Below are positions 5,475-6,508 of a DNA stretch of 6,508 bases, in pieces; within the stretch, counting starts at the first letter, position 1, and each line of letters begins with the position of its first letter. The notes below the pieces were generated by a model. That model was not told the DNA's origin. It saw only the letters and a program-made list of their open reading frames with translations, and searched no databases. This DNA comes from Thioalkalivibrio sp. (GTDB taxonomy: Bacteria > Pseudomonadota > Gammaproteobacteria > Ectothiorhodospirales > Ectothiorhodospiraceae). Location of the stretch: the NCBI GenBank assembly GCA_007120155.1, contig SKOF01000061.1, forward strand, positions 1 through 6,508, in the 5' to 3' direction. The position numbers and the translations under genes were made by a program.

Positions 5475-6508
5475 TCAGAGTGTCGCCGAGGCGTAATCCG
5501 CAAGCCGCGAGCGTTCGCCGCGGGTCAGCGTGATATGCCCGCTGTGCTCCCAGTGCTTGAACCGGTCCACCACGAAGGTGAGCCCGGAAGTGGTCTCGGT
5601 CAGGTAGGGCGTGTCGATCTGGGCGATATTGCCGAGGCATACCACCTTGGTGCCGGGGCCGGCCCGGGTGACCAGGGTCTTCATCTGCTTGGACGTGAGA
5701 TTCTGGGCCTCGTCCAGGATGATAAAGCGGTTGAGAAAGGTGCGCCCGCGCATGAAGTTCAGCGAGCGGATCTTGATGCGGCTCTTCAGCAGGTCGTTTG
5801 TGGCGGCGCGCCCCCAGTCCCCGCCGATGTCGGACTTGGTGAGCACCTCCAGGTTGTCCATCAGCGCGCCCATCCAGGGGGTCATCTTCTCCTCCTCGGT
5901 GCCGGGCAGGAAACCGATGTCCTCGCCCACCGGCACCGTCACCCGGGTCATGATGATCTCCTTGTAGACGTTCTCCTCCAGTGTCTGGGCGAGTCCGGCC
6001 GCCAGGGTGAGCAGGGTCTTGCCCGTGCCGGCGGCGCCGACTAGGCTCACGAAATCGATCTGCGGATCCATGAGCAGGTTCAGGGCGAAGTTCTGTTCCC
6101 GGTTGCGCGCATTGATCCCCCAGACGGTATGCCGTGGGCTGAGATAGTCCACAGGGGTCTCGATCTCGGCGGTGTCGTTGTCGAGGCGGCGCACCAGCGC
6201 GGTGAACGGCTGTTCGCCATCGAGATGCAGAAACTGGTTGGGAAACCACTCCTGGACCATGGGACCGTGAAGGCGGTAGAACGTATGCCCGCTCTCCTGC
6301 CAGGACTCCATGGCCTTGCCATGGGATTCCCAGAAGTCGCCGGACAGTTCGCAACGTCCGCTGTAAAGCAGATTGACGTCATCGAGCACCTGGTCATTGA
6401 AGTAGTCTTCCGCGTGGATGCCCAGCACCGCCGCCTTGATGCGCAGGTTGATGTCCTTGGAGACCAGGGTGATGTCCACGTCCGGACGCTCCTGCTGAAG
6501 GGCCATGG
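5475..6508 (-). CDS. PhoH-like PIN-domain ATPase (PhoH2 type), 3' part (5' end outside window)
   Basis: The frame is open on the minus strand from the right edge to the TGA at 5475-5477, giving 343 residues counted from an ATG at 6504-6506. That ATG is almost certainly internal. The visible part begins with the end of a PIN nuclease domain (DITLVSKDINLRIKAAVLGI, 11-30; AEDYFND, 32-38), and the PIN catalytic acidic residues of the N-terminal 110 or so residues lie outside the window. A connecting region (about 45-125) leads to the PhoH P-loop ATPase. Its Walker A is GAAGTGKT (157-164) and its Walker B is FIILDEAQN (261-269), followed by LGNIAQIDTPYL (291-302) and a C-terminal Arg-containing segment TRGERSRLADYA (328-339). 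PIN-PhoH proteins are ATP-dependent RNA helicase/ribonucleases in studied actinobacterial cases, often with toxin-antitoxin-like context. Here the gene is convergent with its neighbour and no antitoxin is visible. All ATPase motifs seen are intact. Confidence 0.93.
   Translation of the reverse strand, partial: MALQQERPDVDITLVSKDINLRIKAAVLGIHAEDYFNDQVLDDVNLLYSGRCELSGDFWESHGKAMESWQESGHTFYRLHGPMVQEWFPNQFLHLDGEQPFTALVRRLDNDTAEIETPVDYLSPRHTVWGINARNREQNFALNLLMDPQIDFVSLVGAAGTGKTLLTLAAGLAQTLEENVYKEIIMTRVTVPVGEDIGFLPGTEEEKMTPWMGALMDNLEVLTKSDIGGDWGRAATNDLLKSRIKIRSLNFMRGRTFLNRFIILDEAQNLTSKQMKTLVTRAGPGTKVVCLGNIAQIDTPYLTETTSGLTFVVDRFKHWEHSGHITLTRGERSRLADYASATL

Noticed and set aside
5275..5496. A 73-codon plus-strand frame opening with a GTG that overlaps the stop of the cyanophycin-synthetase-like gene
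   Set aside because: It runs into the phoH-like coding region on the other strand, has no recognisable motif and a composition typical of noncoding GC-rich sequence, so the overlap looks accidental.
5377..6354. A 325-codon minus-strand frame inside the phoH-like gene
   Set aside because: It is an out-of-frame shadow rich in Arg, His, Pro and Gly. The phoH-like frame in the same region carries clear Walker A and B motifs.

Overview
The window reads as chromosomal DNA of a GC-rich proteobacterium, most likely a gammaproteobacterium (possibly of the Ectothiorhodospira/Thioalkalivibrio kind). This rests on base composition, on frequent GTG starts, and on the style of the LysR, AI-2E-type transporter and PIN-PhoH proteins. 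The species is inference. I see no tRNA, rRNA, CRISPR array, insertion sequence or integration scar.

Layout: (1) 1-798, + strand: 3' part of a LysR-type regulator, cut by the left edge. (2) 799-965: a 167-bp gap with a perfect 8-bp-stem hairpin just after lysR and the leader of the next gene. (3) 966-1337 and 1350-2429, + strand: a tight two-gene unit. It encodes a 123-residue soluble protein of unknown function and an AI-2E/PerM-family membrane protein; the second gene's ribosome binding site overlaps the first gene's stop codon. (4) 2543-5278, + strand: a 911-residue protein with the domain order of cyanophycin synthetase. Its Mur-ligase P-loop is intact, but its ATP-grasp half has lost the residues expected to bind nucleotide and metal. 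(5) 5279-5474: a convergent intergenic region with hairpins. (6) 5475-6508, - strand: 3' part of a PIN-PhoH ATPase (PhoH2 type), cut by the right edge.

The genes do not form one obvious pathway. The LysR gene, the small protein/transporter pair and the phoH-like gene look like ordinary chromosomal genes. The large cyanophycin-synthetase-like gene is the unusual item. It stands alone, with no cyanophycinase and no canonical cphA beside it in the window. Its conservation pattern suggests a ligase that keeps the Mur-type ATP-dependent half while the ATP-grasp half has become structural or has changed role. That is the opposite of cyanobacterial CphA2, in which the Mur-ligase half has decayed. 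A working idea is an accessory partner of a true cyanophycin synthetase encoded elsewhere, or a ligase acting on a different peptide.
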